A stretch of 64,000 nucleotides of DNA. It comes from Hygrophila difformis. Lineage: Eukaryota; Streptophyta; Magnoliopsida; Lamiales; Acanthaceae. The notes beneath the pieces are model-generated. The model was not told the origin of the DNA. It saw only the letters and a list, made by a program, of their open reading frames with translations, and ran no database searches. The translations under genes and the position numbers were made by a program. Each line of letters opens with the position of its first letter. The stretch's first letter is position 1. The stretch is taken from assembly GCA_030278955.1 (NCBI GenBank), contig JAOANR010000004.1:18104526-18168525 (forward strand), read 5' to 3'. Shown here one piece after another: positions 11,839-23,634 of the stretch.

Positions 11839-12296
11839 ACTTAGAGATATATTGATGCACTAAATCCATTAGTACTAGCCCTATTTATTACTAGTACTAC
11901 TATTTCCATTCCTATGATTGTACTCGAATAAAATTTTTCTACTGAGCAATAAAAATTTCAAGCATTTATAAATTACACAAGTATATTTAAATTACTAGTT
12001 ATATTTTATTTTTAAAATGCCTTGATGAGACTCAATCAAACAAACAGACAAGGTATTTGTTAGATTAAATAAATAAACAATATATAAGTATATATAATAA
12101 AGAGATAATGATCAAACAAGGGTACCCTAAACCCTGAAAACCCTAAACCCTTGGGAAAAAAACCAGAACAGTTCACTGTTCGAAAAAAAACAAAAACAAA
12201 AACAAAACACAAGTAGTAAACAACTCCCAATGACAACGAATAATACATTAAACTCCAAACAACTTCTTCTAATACCGTTCCAATCCACTGGAACCT
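11839..12296 (+). other. T1 spacer between ORF0 and gag
   Basis: AT-rich, with CCCTAAACCC phrases near 12126-12153 that look like the plant telomere unit but are too few to be a telomeric tract. A poly-purine AAAAAAAACAAAAACAAAAA stretch follows. The same spacer with the same phrases is in T2 (15908-16461). Confidence 0.55.
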
Positions 12297-12396
12297 AATG
12301 GCACCGAGAGGTAGACCACGTAACGAGCCCGTCTCACCAAATACCAACGAGGCCCCGAGACAACCCGACCTGCCAAACTCAAATGAGGGTGTTCAC
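12297..12396 (+). pseudogene. T1 gag, first 33 codons, cut by T2
   Basis: ATG at 12297 starts MAPRGRPRNEPVSPNTNEAP, matching the gag starts of T2 (16462), N3 and N5 (MAPKGRPRR). The frame is cut within GVH at 12396. Another ~20 codons follow the duplicated TTCAC at 54415. The remainder is lost at a junction with LINE sequence. Confidence 0.85.
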
Positions 12397-15069
12397 TGTA
12401 ATACCCGTGACTTTTAATAATAGGAAATGAAATTAAATTCAAAGAGCAAGGGAATTTTAACTCCAGGAACCGTGAAGTCGAAAATGATTTAAATAAATAA
12501 ATCATTGCACGAGAATTGAAAGACGACAAATTCGACACCGACGAAATTAAATTCAATGGATTCAAGATTTCGAATACGAAATCAATTAAAGACGGAATAA
12601 AATTGAGGATAGAAATCGGAGTCAGATAATGACCCGGAAAACTGAGCTCGAAAACGTAGGAGGATAGAAACCCGAACGAGAGGAGGAAAGGCCCGACGGA
12701 TCGCACAGCCCGGCCCACGGCGCAGCCCTACCGAGAGCCGCGCGGTGACTGCGCGGTCTGGAAGGATCCCGCACCGAGACCGCGCAGCACGACAGTGTGC
12801 GATCAACTTTCTCTTTTCGACGATTTCATACCTTATTTTCGACCCCCGGCTTTGGTACTTGATCTTAGGCAATGGGAAGGTTATATGGACGAGTTTAGAG
12901 GCTGGAGGCTCATTATTTTCGAGCTCCAAACCCTAGCAGCCCCATTGTCTCTCCAAACTCTCCATACTTCTTCCAAAACCCGAAATCACCAAGTCCGTGC
13001 TTTTCGATCACTTTCCGGCGACGGAAACCGACGAAGGAGGCGCGGAGAGCAAGAACTTTAGGATACCAGATTGTGGTAAGTCGTTCATAGGTTTTCGTTT
13101 AACTTTTCAAACCCGAAAATTCGATCTAACACTAGATTTCTTCTTTCGATTTAAATTCGTGGCCAAAGTTGGAAGATTCGCATTGAGGAGATCCGTTCGT
13201 GTCAAATCTTAGAGCCCGGACGACGCCGGGAGAGCCTAGGACGAAATTTAAGTAAGATAATCTCTTACATATCAATATCGGTGGCTGAGAACCGTTCGAA
13301 ACACTAGTTTTAGAGCAAACCCTAAAATTAGACATAAAAGATTCAATCTTTACGCCTTTTCTGAGATTTGCCGAAAAACCATATTTCGAGAATCCGAAAC
13401 GAAAAACTCGGAACTGGAGATTTGTTCCTGACATTTTAATCTACCTTGTATCAAAATTTCATGTGTTTTCATTAAGATTTGCTACCCCAAATTGCGTCGA
13501 ACATTTTCTGTAATGTATGAACTTTTCGAAAACCAAGACAGATTATGTGGTCGAACTTGATATGCCTTTTTCTATCACTTGTAATCAAAACTAACCTTTG
13601 GCGAAAACATAAAAGTTGTAGAAAAATATCTTCAGAATATGCCTGTAAAATTTCATGCATTTTCATTAATATTTGGATAGTCAAAACCCGTTTTAAATAC
13701 ACTGTGTCAGTGAGGAAAAAGTCGATAGATTTTAAGTCCGAACTTAGTGAATTATTTGGACTTAATCCGTAGTGAATTCGCAATAATTGCCTCTAATAGA
13801 ACTTGTTTATTTTGGTGGCTATTAAGTGTCTATAAAATTTCATAAATTTTGGAGGCTGTTTGCTATGTCAAAAACCCCTTTGAAAATCAGTGCGCTGTGT
13901 AGAAAAAGTTGGCAGATTTTGTACCTTGCAAATATTGTATGATTTCACTCGATTCCTCACATAATTTTGAAAAACGTAAAACACAAAAGTTGTTCGTTAG
14001 CGTGTTTTTGAGATACTGGGAAAATCTCAAGTCGATTGCCCTTGAAATGAATTTTTAAACTGAGGTGGCGTAAACTGTGGCATTGACTTGATTGAAACGT
14101 TGAAAAACTCGACTTTTGAGAAACACATGATTTGTGAGATATGACTAAAAACTAAAATATTTTTTTTACAAAATCCCATTAATCTAGGCTGAGCTAGATC
14201 TCCACGTTAAGTGGGGGTGAGTGCTCTGCAGGGTGCCCCTCTATCTTGAAATTCGTGCCCGAGTGGACGAACTGTGATATGTTGTGAAATTGTGCCAAAA
14301 CGGCCTTTGTGAAATTAGTCTACACTCTCGGGTGTATCCGAATGAGTTACTCGAGGCTCCGAAGTGGTACTGTGTATGGCGTGATAAGCGGGTTGTTTCG
14401 GCAATTTTCCGAAACTTGATATATGATAAACGAGATACTTGAGATATATAGTTGTGGCGTCCTCTTCTTAGTTAACGGGAGAAGATTTAAAAGACTTAAA
14501 TATTTATTTGTTTATTTATGTCGTTAATTATGCATTTTAAATTATGTCTTTAAATTATGCCTATGCCTGAAATTATCATTTTTAAATTAAATGGATTATG
14601 AGAAATTATGGATTTGTTATTGGCCAAACATGCATGCTTAAAATGAATTTGAATTATTAAATTTTCGAAACCCTTTATTGCTATGCTAGAGATCGTCTTA
14701 CTCAGTATTCCTTAATACTGATAAATGTTGTTTATATTTTTCTATGACAGAGTATGAAGCATGAGCATACATCCGGGGGGATTTATTTTGAACATTTTAT
14801 TATTTTCTGCATGAGACTGCATACGGGCCTGTTAATCCGTGTTTTGGCCGTGTCGGCCCTATGTATTATTTCCGCTGCATAGACGTATATTTCCACTGCG
14901 TATATGGATGATTATTATTTTTAATATAAGTATTTCCGGACTTGGTTGATTTAAATTATTTTATACCATTAGCCTTGCATCTCTCAAGTGAGCTCGAATG
15001 AAGTCGTGTCTTGCTTGGGAGGTGTGGCGGTGGCATCCCGGCCTGGGCGATCAAATCCGGGGTGTTACA
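12397..15069 (+). repeat. T2 5' LTR, ~2.67 kb
   Basis: Begins TGTAATACCCGTGAC and ends CCGGGGTGTTACA. Compared with the 3' LTR (52415-54414) it keeps an extra ~670 bases that the 3' copy has lost, and the aligned parts differ by several percent by eye (six changes in the first ~95 bases). A telobox-like AAACCCTAG lies near 12928. Confidence 0.92.
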
Positions 15070-15072
15070 AGT

Positions 15073-15084
15073 AGGTATCAGAGC
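15073..15084 (+). other. T2 primer binding site, one mismatch
   Basis: Reads AGGTATCAGAGC where T1, N3, N5 and C0 have TGGTATCAGAGC. The change at the LTR-proximal base is probably a post-insertion mutation. Confidence 0.85.
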
Positions 15085-15500
15085 CCGGAATATTTTTAAA
15101 GCTACTATTATTATTATTATTTTTAAAAACTATTATATTAAAAACTAGCATTATTTTTAAAATTATTATTTTTGAAACTATTATTATTTTGAGCCCAAGT
15201 TTTTGGCCCAATCATTTTACTTATTATTTTATAAAATTCAAAATTTTTGAGCCCAAAATTTTTAGCCAAATTTTTTTTTACATAGTTCAACCTTTTTAAA
15301 GATTTATTAAATCTTGGCCCAATATAGAGGCCCAACATTTTAATTATTATTATCCATGAAGAAAATTATTTCTAAACACATGGATAGAATTTAATTTTAT
15401 TTGGGGGGATTGCATATGCATAATTTCATGTATATTTAAATTTCTGCATCTCTTAACTACACTTGACATGTTCTAATTCTAACCTACTTGTTGACACTAG
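15085..15500 (+). other. T2 leader
   Basis: AT-rich leader homologous to 11050-11442 of T1, including the GGGGGGATTGCATATGCATA block. No gene. Confidence 0.6.
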
Positions 15501-15907
15501 ATGACTGAACCAAACGCGAATATGGTGAACCTTATGATGAAATTAGCCAATGCCTATCTTGAATCCCAACAACATATAAATTATTTCAAACGCGAGTAGG
15601 ACAGTTAGAAGCTAACATGGCCCATCTGGGACACCTTAGGGAAGCTGATCATCATGACATAACCCAACTCAAGGCCCAAGTCACTGAGCTACAAGCCCAA
15701 GTGACCGAACTCCAAGACAATAACAGCGAACTAGAGACACAAGTTGAACATTTGGAATGGGAACTGATCAACCTAACTGATGACATCTTTCCTCATAACC
15801 CCGAGCCCACACCCGATACTGCTGAACCCGTTTGGACATCCAGCCCGATCGACATATCCAGTGACAAGGATGATCACATTGAGGATGCACCTACCTATTC
15901 ACTCTAG
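15501..15907 (+). pseudogene. ORF0 coiled-coil protein of T2, frameshifted
   Basis: Starts at ATG 15501 (MTEPNANMVNL...). One base is lost near 15590, where T1 has AAGACGAGGG and T2 has AAACGCGAG. After the shift the frame from 15617 gives 96 residues of the same coiled coil and acidic tail as T1 (two extra codons DT/AE near TPDTAEPVW). Conserved at protein level apart from the shift. Confidence 0.8.
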
Positions 15908-16461
15908 ACTTAGAAATATATTGATGCACTATATCTATTAGTACTATTCTTATTTCGTACTATTTCCATTCCTATGATTGTACCCAAGAAAAGTTTTCTA
16001 TTGAGCAACAAAACTTATGAGCATTTATCTAAATTACACAAGTATACTTAAGATTATTATTTGTATTATATTAGAATCAGTTTTCAAATACCTTGATGAG
16101 ACTCAATCAAACAAACATACAAGGTATTTGTTAAATAAATAATAAGTATATACACTAAAGAGATAACGATCAAACCAGGGTACAACAAACCCTAAACCCT
16201 ATACCATAGGGTCTCGAAAAAAAACACCAGAACATTTACTGTTCATGAAAAAAAAACGAACACGAATGAAAACGAAAACAAAACAACAAGTAGTAAACAA
16301 CTCCCAACGATAACGAATAGTACACTAAACTCCAAACAACCTCTACTAACAGGTTCCAGTGGATTGATACCTGTTAATACCATTCCTGATATAGTAAATC
16401 ACTTTACAAGCATTACCTAATACTTCTACAAGAAAATCTAACCTCTTGTGCTTGCAACAGA
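15908..16461 (+). other. T2 spacer between ORF0 and gag
   Basis: Homologous to 11839-12296 of T1. It contains the ACCCTAAACCCT phrase near 16189 and an A-rich AAAAAAAACGAACACGAA stretch. No gene. Confidence 0.55.
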
Positions 16462-17614
16462 ATGGCACCGAGAGGCAGAGCACATAACGAGCCCGTATTA
16501 CTGAATACCAACGAGGCCCCAAGACAACCCAAAGAGCCAATACCAAATGAGGGTGTTCACGCTCAAGAAGAGCCGGCAGACCTTGAACCAAACAATATAG
16601 GCGACCGTCGTGCCTCCACCGCAAGCTCGCATTAATTACCTAGCCATGGTAAACCAATATCACCCGCCACACTATGCCGGTGAGGAAGACCCTGCGAAGT
16701 TAGAAGTGTGGGTGAGAACGTTTGATAAGTTGTTAAACGCAATCAAGTGCCCAAACTTGGAGAAGGTGCACGTAGCCTCATACTACCTAGGAGTCGAGGC
16801 TGATGACTGGTGGCAAGCCACTCTAGGGAAGCTAGGAGAAGAGGATGAACCCTACTCTTGGGACGAGTTTATGGAACTGCTGCGAGATCGCTTTTACCCC
16901 TTAAGCACTAAGGCCACGATGTACGAGGAGTTCCTATCCCTGAAGCAAGGGGGAGAAATCGTGCAGGAGTACTACGAACGATTTAAGGAACTGGTGCGTT
17001 TCGCGCCACGACTAGTGCTTACTTATGTTGAAAAGGCCCAAAAGTTTGAAATGGGATTAAACCTGGCCATCTGGGAAGTGATCACAGGTGTTCACTACCC
17101 TGATGTGCAGGCAGTCTATGATCACGCAGTGGCAGTGGCAGTGGCACGCGTGCAATAGCTGAAGAGGAGAGTGAGCGGGGAGTCCAGTCGAGGTCCCCAC
17201 GATAAGAAGGTTAGGGACAACCGGAACAAGAACAATGCAAGGAGAAATAACTATCGGTGAGGAACCAATAGACCCCAACAGGCTAACAACGGAGGGAATA
17301 ATGGGAGGAACGATAACCGAGAACGCTTCATACCGCCATGCCCAAGGTGCGGCAGACCTCACTTAACGAGGGCCTGCCCACAACAGGGTGCATGTTTCCG
17401 ATGCGGTCGCATGGGACATCAGAGGCGTCATTGTCGCACTCGCCTCGAGAACATCGCTAAAAGGGATGATTTGGTTGCGAGACCAGCGCAGCCTCGTAAT
17501 CAAAACGGTAGGGATGACAACAATCAAGGATTCCGACCACCTCAAAATCCGAATCCCAACCCGTACCAGCGCCCTCCTCAGAACCCGAACCCGAACAACC
17601 AGCCAAATCAGTAG
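16462..17614 (+). pseudogene. T2 gag, decayed
   Basis: ATG at 16462 (MAPRGRAHNEPV...). Near 16605 about 70-100 bases are missing relative to the N3 and N5 gags (the ERLRTVEEVL to AQAGV part), which breaks the frame; it resumes as PPPQARINYLAMVNQYHPPH. The capsid-like part is clear to about 17155 (WVRTFDKLLNAIKCP, YYLGVEADDWWQATL, FYPLSTKATMYEEF). There is a TAG at 17156 and further damage before the two zinc knuckles near 17340-17430 (CPRCGRPHLTRAC and CFRCGRMGHQRRHC). An Asn/Pro-rich tail ends at TAG 17614. It would have been the particle protein and RNA binder. Confidence 0.85.
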
Positions 17615-18099
17615 GGCAACCAGGGATGCCTTATGGGACGACTCAATGTGATAAACCAAGCCGACGTGCCTGAGCAAGGTGGCGTGATGGCAGGTACGTT
17701 TCGCGTTTTAAGCGTACCTCTTAAAGTTCTGTTTGACTCAGGAGCTAGTTGTCCTATCATATCAACACGCGTTTTGCCTGAACTAGATCTTCCTAAGTGC
17801 GAGATAATTAGCTTAGGAATTCAAATGCCTTCAGGAGAAGTAGTATCATGCTCTAAATGTTATAACGGAATTCCTATAGTTATCAAGAACGTAGAATTCT
17901 TCGCAAACTTGGTAGAATTTAGCCTAATAGACTTCGGCGTTATACTAGGGATGGATTGGTTGGCCCAGTATAAAGCGGTGATTGAATATCAGAAGCAGAA
18001 AATCACCCTGTCGAAAAGTAGAGGAATGAGAGTCATCTTTTACTCTTAACCCCCTAAGAGGCGTAACAAGATTGTTATGCTCTCAAGTTATGTAGCTTA
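17615..18099 (+). pseudogene. T2 aspartic protease region
   Basis: The frame continues from gag after one TAG (17612-17614). The active-site motif is VLFDSGASCPIIS, and GVILGMDWLAQYKAVIEY is the usual distal protease/linker motif of chromoviruses. The frame ends at TAA 18047-18049, where a 1-base shift moves to the RT frame. It would cleave the Gag-Pol polyprotein. Confidence 0.85.
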
Positions 18100-19092
18100 A
18101 TGCGTAAGGGATACGCGTTACATGCCTGCTACATTCACAACCTTGAGGTGGAAGAGGAAAAGGTTGAAAATATCCCAGTGGTAAGAGAATGCCTGGATGT
18201 GTTTCCCGAAGACTTCCCGGGTATGCTACCTGAGAGAGATCTGGAATTCACCATAGATCTCATTCCGAGAACGGAACCTGTTTCCAAGGCTCCTTACCGC
18301 ATGGCGCCACTAGAGATGAAAGAGTTGAAGGAGCAGCTCGAGGAATTGCTGGAAAAGGGATATATAAGACCAAGTACGTCTCCGTGGGGAGCACCGGTCT
18401 TATTCGTTAAGAAGAAAGACGGAGGACTACGTCTTTGCATCGACTATAGAGGACTGAACCAAGTGACCGTTAAGATCAAGCATCCACTACCGAGGATTGA
18501 GGACTTATTTGAGCAATTGAAGGGAGCTTCAGTGTTCTCGAAGATTGACTTGCGATCTGGCTACCATCAACTAAGGATCACCGAGAAGGATATTCCGAAG
18601 ACAACGTTTCGAACTCGGTATGAACATTACGAGTTCACAGTGTTATCCTTTAGGTTAATAAACGCGCCGGCAATGTTAATGAATCTCATGAACAATGTGT
18701 TTAGAGAGTTGTTAGATCAATGCATCGTGGTATTCATCGACGACATCCTAATCTACTCGAAGAGCGAGGAAGAACATTCCCAACATTTGCATCAAGTGTT
18801 AGGGATCCTGCGAAAGAACCAACTCTATGGGAAGTTGTGCAAATGCGAATTTTGGTTGAAGGAAGTAGCATTCCTTGGACACATAGTAACTGCCAATGGA
18901 GTTTCGGTAGATCCGGCGAAGGTTTCATTGATAACCGAGTGGGTATCGGCGAAAATTCCAACTGAAATAAGGAGTTTTCTTGGACTAGCTGAATATTATA
19001 GGCGATTCGTGAAAGACTTCTCGAAAACCGCACGACCCTTAACTCAGTTACTAAAAAAAAGAGTGAAATACGAGTGGACCAGTGAGTGTGAG
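18100..19092 (+). pseudogene. T2 reverse transcriptase, interrupted by N3
   Basis: Open frame with the chromovirus RT series: [20 protein letters not shown], then [20 protein letters not shown], then [13 protein letters not shown], and the catalytic FIDDILIYS near 18732. The thumb ends in [16 protein letters not shown]. Weak spots: [16 protein letters not shown] replaces the usual PFGLTNAPA-type motif, so fidelity or activity may be lost. At 19092 the frame enters the N3 insertion, and after the duplicated GTGAG it resumes in phase at 32462 (ECE then SAFQELKKRL). Confidence 0.9.
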
Positions 19093-19756
19093 TGTAACAC
19101 CCCGGATTTGATAACCCAGGCCGGGGTGCCACCGCCACACCTCCCTAGCAAGACACGGTTCCTCCGAGCTTGCTAAAGAGATGCAAGGCTATAGGTGTTG
19201 GAAAAAGTTTAAAAGCAAGTCCGGAATTACTTTAAAATGATAATGTAATATCATCCATACATTATAATAAAAATAATAGGTTGCAGCGGAAATTAAATAC
19301 AGGGCCGACATGGCCAAAACTCGGGTTAACAAGCCCGTATGCAAGTCATGTAGAACAAATAATTAAATACCCAAAGTGATCCCCGATGCATGATCATGCT
19401 CCGTACTCTGTAATGGGAAAATGAACAACGGGGTTTATCAGTATATAAAATACTGAGTAAGTTAAGCCCTTACAAAGCAATTTAAGGGGTTACATGTGTT
19501 TAAATCCAAAGATTCACTTGTCATGCATTACTTTAAAAATCCATATTTTATTCGCAGCGGAAAACATGTTTAATTTACTCAAGACGACAATGCATAATTT
19601 AAAATGCTAAATTTTAAAGGCGGAATTTAAAGGCATAATTTAATGACGTAATTTAAATGCGTAATTTAAAAACATGATACAAAAGATTTAAGCGTAATCA
19701 ACACTCACACAAGTCTTTTATATTTTATCCCGCAACTAAGAAGAGGACACCACACA

Positions 19757-20092
19757 AGAGAGATCACTAACGAGGCAATCCCAAAAATCATAATCAGTTA
19801 GCCGGTGAACCGGCGGCCGCAGCCATATCAGTATTGACTGCCGTTTTGGCTAGCCATGTGTATCTACCGTCAATTTGACAGGCATGTATATCAACTGTCG
19901 TTTGACAGGCCTTTCAAACGGTTTCACTACCACTCGGGCAGGCCGTGTATTTCCCACTGCCGATTTGGCAGGCCATGTGCACAACTGCCGTTTTGGCATA
20001 TAAAGGAGACCACTAACGAGGCAATCTCAATCGTAGGACCACTAACGAGGCAGTCCAAATAATGGGAGACCACTAACGAGGCAGTCTCAAAG
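19757..20092 (-). repeat. Hairpin repeat array in N3 LTR A
   Basis: Two kinds of short unit. Type 1, four copies, core CACTAACGAGGCA, with flanking arms that pair: GAT/ATC (19762/19778), GAGA/TCTC (20006/20025), GGAC/GTCC (20036/20053), GAGAC/GTCTC (20066/20084). Type 2, at 19838-20000, hairpins such as CTGTC-GTTT-GACAG and CTGCC-GATTT-GGCAG. Arms differ between units but stay complementary. The same array is at 24839-25174 and 29921-30256. Confidence 0.8.
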
Positions 20093-22124
20093 ATAATGAT
20101 AGTATGAAGATCGGCTCAGCCTAGTGAACGGGATTTTTCGAAAGTTCGTATTTCAAAGTTATCAAAGGATCGATATCGCGTTTTCATAGTTCGAGTTTTC
20201 TCAAGTTCGAAAAATCCTATTCGAGGCAGTTCACGCCTTTCTTAATTTAAAATTCGTTTTTCCTCCAAAAATTCTGAAACTTGGCCAGTAATTCAAAAAC
20301 ACACACACGAACAACTTTCATGTTTTAAGTTTTTGGAAATAAGGTTCCGAAGTGAGTTGAAACTTGAGTTTATTGCAAAGAATAATTTACGTCTTAAAAA
20401 CTGTTTTCATCACAGGTTCGTGTAACGCCGATTAAAAATTCATTTCAAAACCAATCGATGTGAAATTTTTACAGTAACTACACGACACATTAAGGAACAA
20501 CTTTCATGTTTTAAGTTTTTGGAAATAATGAATTCTTGGTACTCAAAAATCGAGTGCAACACACTGCATACTCATGGCCCTTAAAACGAATTCAAAACAG
20601 TTCTAAAAACTTGGCCGTTTGACATATCAAATGAACACCAAAATTCGTGAAACTTTGTAGGCATAATCTAGACACAATTATCTACAACTTTTGTTTAGAA
20701 ATGCAAAGTTAAATCATTCGAAAAATGGGTGAAAAACATGCATCAAGTTGAATGAAGGAATCTGTCACAGATTTGAATCGTTCGGTTTGATACAGAAAGT
20801 TCATGGCGAAAATTGGGATAGCAAAACTTAATGTCAATGGCTGAAATTTGGACACAAGATAGATAAAGGTGTTAGGAACAACTTCTATGTTGAAAAGTTT
20901 TCGGTTTGAATTCCCGAAGGTCGAGTTTTTGGCGAGTCTTTAAAATTGGACGAAAATAGGGTTTTTGAAAACCGATTTTTGTTACAAGCCTATATCTCGA
21001 GATTTAAACAACAAACAACCACGAAAATTTGTGAGTAAGGTTTTAACTTACTTAGAATGAGGATAGGGTCGCTGGATTGGGTTTCCGGACGTCCTAGGGT
21101 CGCGACGAACGACCAACTTCTCCGATCGCTTTTTGTTCGTTTTCCGACGGGAAATCGTAGTGAGGAAAAAGGGTTAGAATGGGAGTTTCTGAGATATATG
21201 GACGAATTAAAACTTTGTACAATTGCTTACCAAGAGTCTAGAGGGCAGGGCTTGGTTCCTTTCGCCTTGCCGTCGCCGGAATACTTGCCGGAAAGTGAGT
21301 TCGGAGAGGTTTCGACTTGGAGAGGAGTTTTGGAGGTGTTTAGGGTTAGGTTTTCTGATAGTGAGGGGGAGGGGCGCCCCAAATCTGATCTTATGCCCTT
21401 CCCCATTGTTGTGATCGACTTGCCATTGATGGAGGTCGGATTTTTGGCAAGAAAATCGCCATGGAAGGAAAGTTTACACCTCCTGCACCTCTGGCGCGCT
21501 GGTGGCGCGCACATAGGCCTTTGTGCGCGCGGAGCACGCGTGGCCTGCCCTGGAGGCGCGACGCCCTTGGCCGCGCGGTGGCCGCGCGGCGGCGCGCGGG
21601 CAGCGCGGGCCGGCCGGACCGGCCGGTTCGGCGGTTCGCTTGCTCCGTCGGGTCTTTCCTTCTTTTCTCGATCGGGTTTCTATCCCCTACGTTTTCGGTT
21701 CGACTTTTCGGGTCATTTCTGGGGTTACGATTCCTTTCTGAATTTTATTTTGACTCCAATGAATTTCATATTTGAAATCAAGAATTCGTCGAGTTCGAAT
21801 CCGTCGGCTTGAATTCGTCGTCCTGTGGCTCCCGTGCAATAATTTATCTAATTAAATTATTTCCGACTTCACGGGTTCTTGGAATTAAAATTCTTTTCCT
21901 TCTTAAATTTAATTCCAATTCTTTTGGGATTGATCTATGGAATATCTTCGGGCTTCCTTTCCCTCTTTCATTCCACTTCGACTTGACCAAAATTTGGGTT
22001 CGAATTCTTTGAATTTATCGGTCACGCCATTTCCGAGCAATAATTTATTGTAATAAATTATTTTCTTCTCGGAAATAAATTTTATTTCGTTTCTTTGGGC
22101 GTTGTAAAAACCCCGGGTATTACA

Positions 22125-22162
22125 GTCTACCCCCCTTAAGAATCAACTTCGTCCCCGAAGTT
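22125..22162 (-). other. Embedded polypurine tract and hairpin inside N3 LTR A
   Basis: On the minus strand: AACTTCG-GGGA-CGAAGTT hairpin, then TTAAGGGGGGTAGAC, then TGTAATACCC. This is the arrangement found at the real 3' LTR start of T2 (52377-52415). Here it lies 168 bases inside the LTR. Copies at 27206-27243 and 32289-32326. Confidence 0.8.
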
Positions 22163-22292
22163 GCGCCCTCGCTTTCTTTTGGGCTCAATTTAATGTTGGG
22201 GTATTTCCATCTACTTTCCTTAAGGATAAACGTCTTCCACAAGAAATTTATTCCATTCCTTTGAACGTGAATTAAATTTCTCGGGTGTTACA

Positions 22293-22308
22293 TCCTCTCC
22301 CCCTTAGG
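22293..22308 (-). other. N3 internal polypurine tract, copy 1
   Basis: Minus-strand CCTAAGGGGGAGAGGA directly before LTR A; primer for plus-strand DNA synthesis. A hairpin with arms AACTTCG and CGAAGTT lies just upstream at 22313-22330. Confidence 0.85.
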
Positions 22309-22578
22309 AATCAACTTCGTCCTCGAAGTTGGGCGTTAGCTCCTCACGAGCTCGGACATTGTTTGGTTGCGTGATTGTATTAATGTGTGTTGTTGTTTGC
22401 TATTATTTGACTGAACCCAGAATTGAAATTTCCAAGTTGCCTACGTACCCTGTGAAGGGATCAAGTCATTACGTAGTTCAAAACAATTTGAATTCATTTA
22501 TTTTTTTGATTGGATACAATTCTTAGAGTCGTACTCAAAAATAAATGCAGTTTGTTGATGCTTGAAAACTTCTTACGG
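22309..22578 (-). other. N3 3' untranslated region, copy 1
   Basis: No coding frame on the sense strand. The part at 22411-22500 matches, in reverse, the T2 3' UTR at 52168-52248 (the ACGTAATGACTTGATCCCTT and GTAGGCAACTTGGAAATTTC phrases), showing that N3 and T2 share 3' ends. Confidence 0.75.
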
Positions 22579-23634
22579 TTACTTGGGCCGAGTGGTCACG
22601 TCCTCCCTCTTGTTTATATTTTCTATTCGCGTCCGGCAGTCACGCAGCCGATGACCATGTCGACCGCACCGAAGGCATGCTCCAGGCTGAGGGCATCCTC
22701 TCGCATAGTGTGGTTTACCACACTTTGGACATGGTGGCGCATAGTCGCCATGGTTGAAGACTATCCCCTTGTTTCGTCCATTGTCGTTTTGATGTGGTCG
22801 GTCCAAGTTTCTACGGGAATGATCCTTATTCCTCTTGTATCGTCCTTGTGGTCCTTGCTTAGTCCCACCTACCGGTTTCTGTTTCAGTCCTTGAACTCGT
22901 GCAACCGCTACTGCACGATCATACACAGCTTGTAGGTCAAGATAGTGCTCGCCCGTGATCACCTCTCTAATAGATAGGTTCAGTCCCGTCTCGAACTTCT
23001 GTGCCTTCTCTACATCAGTTGGCACCAGTCTCGGCGCGAACCACACCAACTCCTTGAAACGGTTATAGTATTCTTGGACCGTCTTTCCTCCTTGCCTCAG
23101 TGTCAGAAATTCCTCATACATAGCAGCCTTCATGCTCATGGGATAAAAATGATCCCTAAGCAGATCCGTGAATTCTGACCATGTGTAGGGCTCGTCGTAC
23201 TCTGCACGTTTCCATTGGGTGGCTTGCCACCATTCATCCGCCCCGCCTCCTAAGTAGTATGAGGCTACGTGGACCTTTTCCCCTTCGGGACACTTTACGG
23301 CGTTCAACAGCTTATCGAACGTCCGTATCCATTCCTCTAGCTGAGCCGGGTCCTCTTCGCCGGCGTAGTGGGGTGGTTGGTAAGGGTTTACCAAGGCTAA
23401 GTAGTTGACCCGGGTTACCGGTGGTGGTACGCCCGCTTGTGCACGTTGCACTTCAGCATTTCCTAATACTACGAGAACTTCCTCGACAGTCCTTAGACGC
23501 TCATCCATATTGTTAGGAACATGAGGCACTTGCCCTCCTATGTTCTGAGGGATCTCATTATTGTTCGGTGTGTTGGGGAGGTCAGCGTTAGTGTTGTTTG
23601 GGATTTCCTTTCTCGATTTTCCCTTAGGTGCCAT
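22579..23634 (-). CDS. N3 Gag, copy 1, 351 aa
   Basis: Intact frame starting MAPKGKSRKE; the same start is used in N5 and T2. The capsid-like core (retrotransposon gag domain) covers about residues 80-245: YQPPHYAGEEDP, WIRTFDKLLNAVKCP, FYPMSMKAAMYEEFLTL, QEYYNRFKELV. Two zinc knuckles follow: C302-C305-H309-C314 and the canonical C320-C323-H328-C333. The frame stops soon after (VTTRPK), with no protease or RT behind it. It would form particles and bind element RNA, with enzymes supplied in trans. Differs from copy 2 at residue 131 (G here, E in copy 2; T2 and N5 also have E), a change in the conserved YYLGGEADEWW motif that could impair it. Confidence 0.92.
   Translation of the reverse strand: MAPKGKSRKEIPNNTNADLPNTPNNNEIPQNIGGQVPHVPNNMDERLRTVEEVLVVLGNAEVQRAQAGVPPPVTRVNYLALVNPYQPPHYAGEEDPAQLEEWIRTFDKLLNAVKCPEGEKVHVASYYLGGGADEWWQATQWKRAEYDEPYTWSEFTDLLRDHFYPMSMKAAMYEEFLTLRQGGKTVQEYYNRFKELVWFAPRLVPTDVEKAQKFETGLNLSIREVITGEHYLDLQAVYDRAVAVARVQGLKQKPVGGTKQGPQGRYKRNKDHSRRNLDRPHQNDNGRNKGIVFNHGDYAPPCPKCGKPHYARGCPQPGACLRCGRHGHRLRDCRTRIENINKREDVTTRPK

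Larger units (their letters stand above)
8374..12396 (+). mobile_element. Chromovirus T1, left segment (interrupted by T2)
   Basis: LTR, initiator-Met primer site, leader, a coiled-coil ORF and the first 33 codons of gag. At 12396 the sequence is broken by the T2 insertion (TTCAC duplication) and resumes at 54415 for about 60 bases. The rest of gag, all of pol and the 3' LTR are not in the window. T1 and T2 are the same family by LTR, coiled-coil ORF and gag start. Confidence 0.9.
19093..22292 (-). repeat. N3 LTR A (outer, 3' LTR on the minus strand), 3200 bp
   Basis: Ends TGTAACACC and GTGTTACA in window orientation. It contains, in minus-strand order: a 168-bp start segment, an embedded hairpin plus polypurine motif with a second TGTAATACCC start (22124), a GC-rich segment (21480-21640) and a hairpin array (19757-20092). 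It has a handful of private substitutions against B and C (for example near 20416, 20559, 21111, 21359). The 251-residue antisense frame at 21057-21812 is not considered real. Confidence 0.92.

Noticed and set aside
12121..12156. Interstitial telomere tract (CCCTAAACCC phrases)
   Set aside because: Only two or three units, and the same phrase recurs at the same place in T2, so it belongs to the element.
21057..21812. 251-residue frame repeated in all three N3 LTRs (also 26138 and 31221)
   Set aside because: It is antisense to the element, lies in an LTR and crosses the GC-rich block. Conservation among the copies only reflects their recent origin. No known domain is seen.
22510..22935. 141-residue plus-strand frame (also 27591)
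   Set aside because: Shadow of the minus-strand gag in its zinc-knuckle region.
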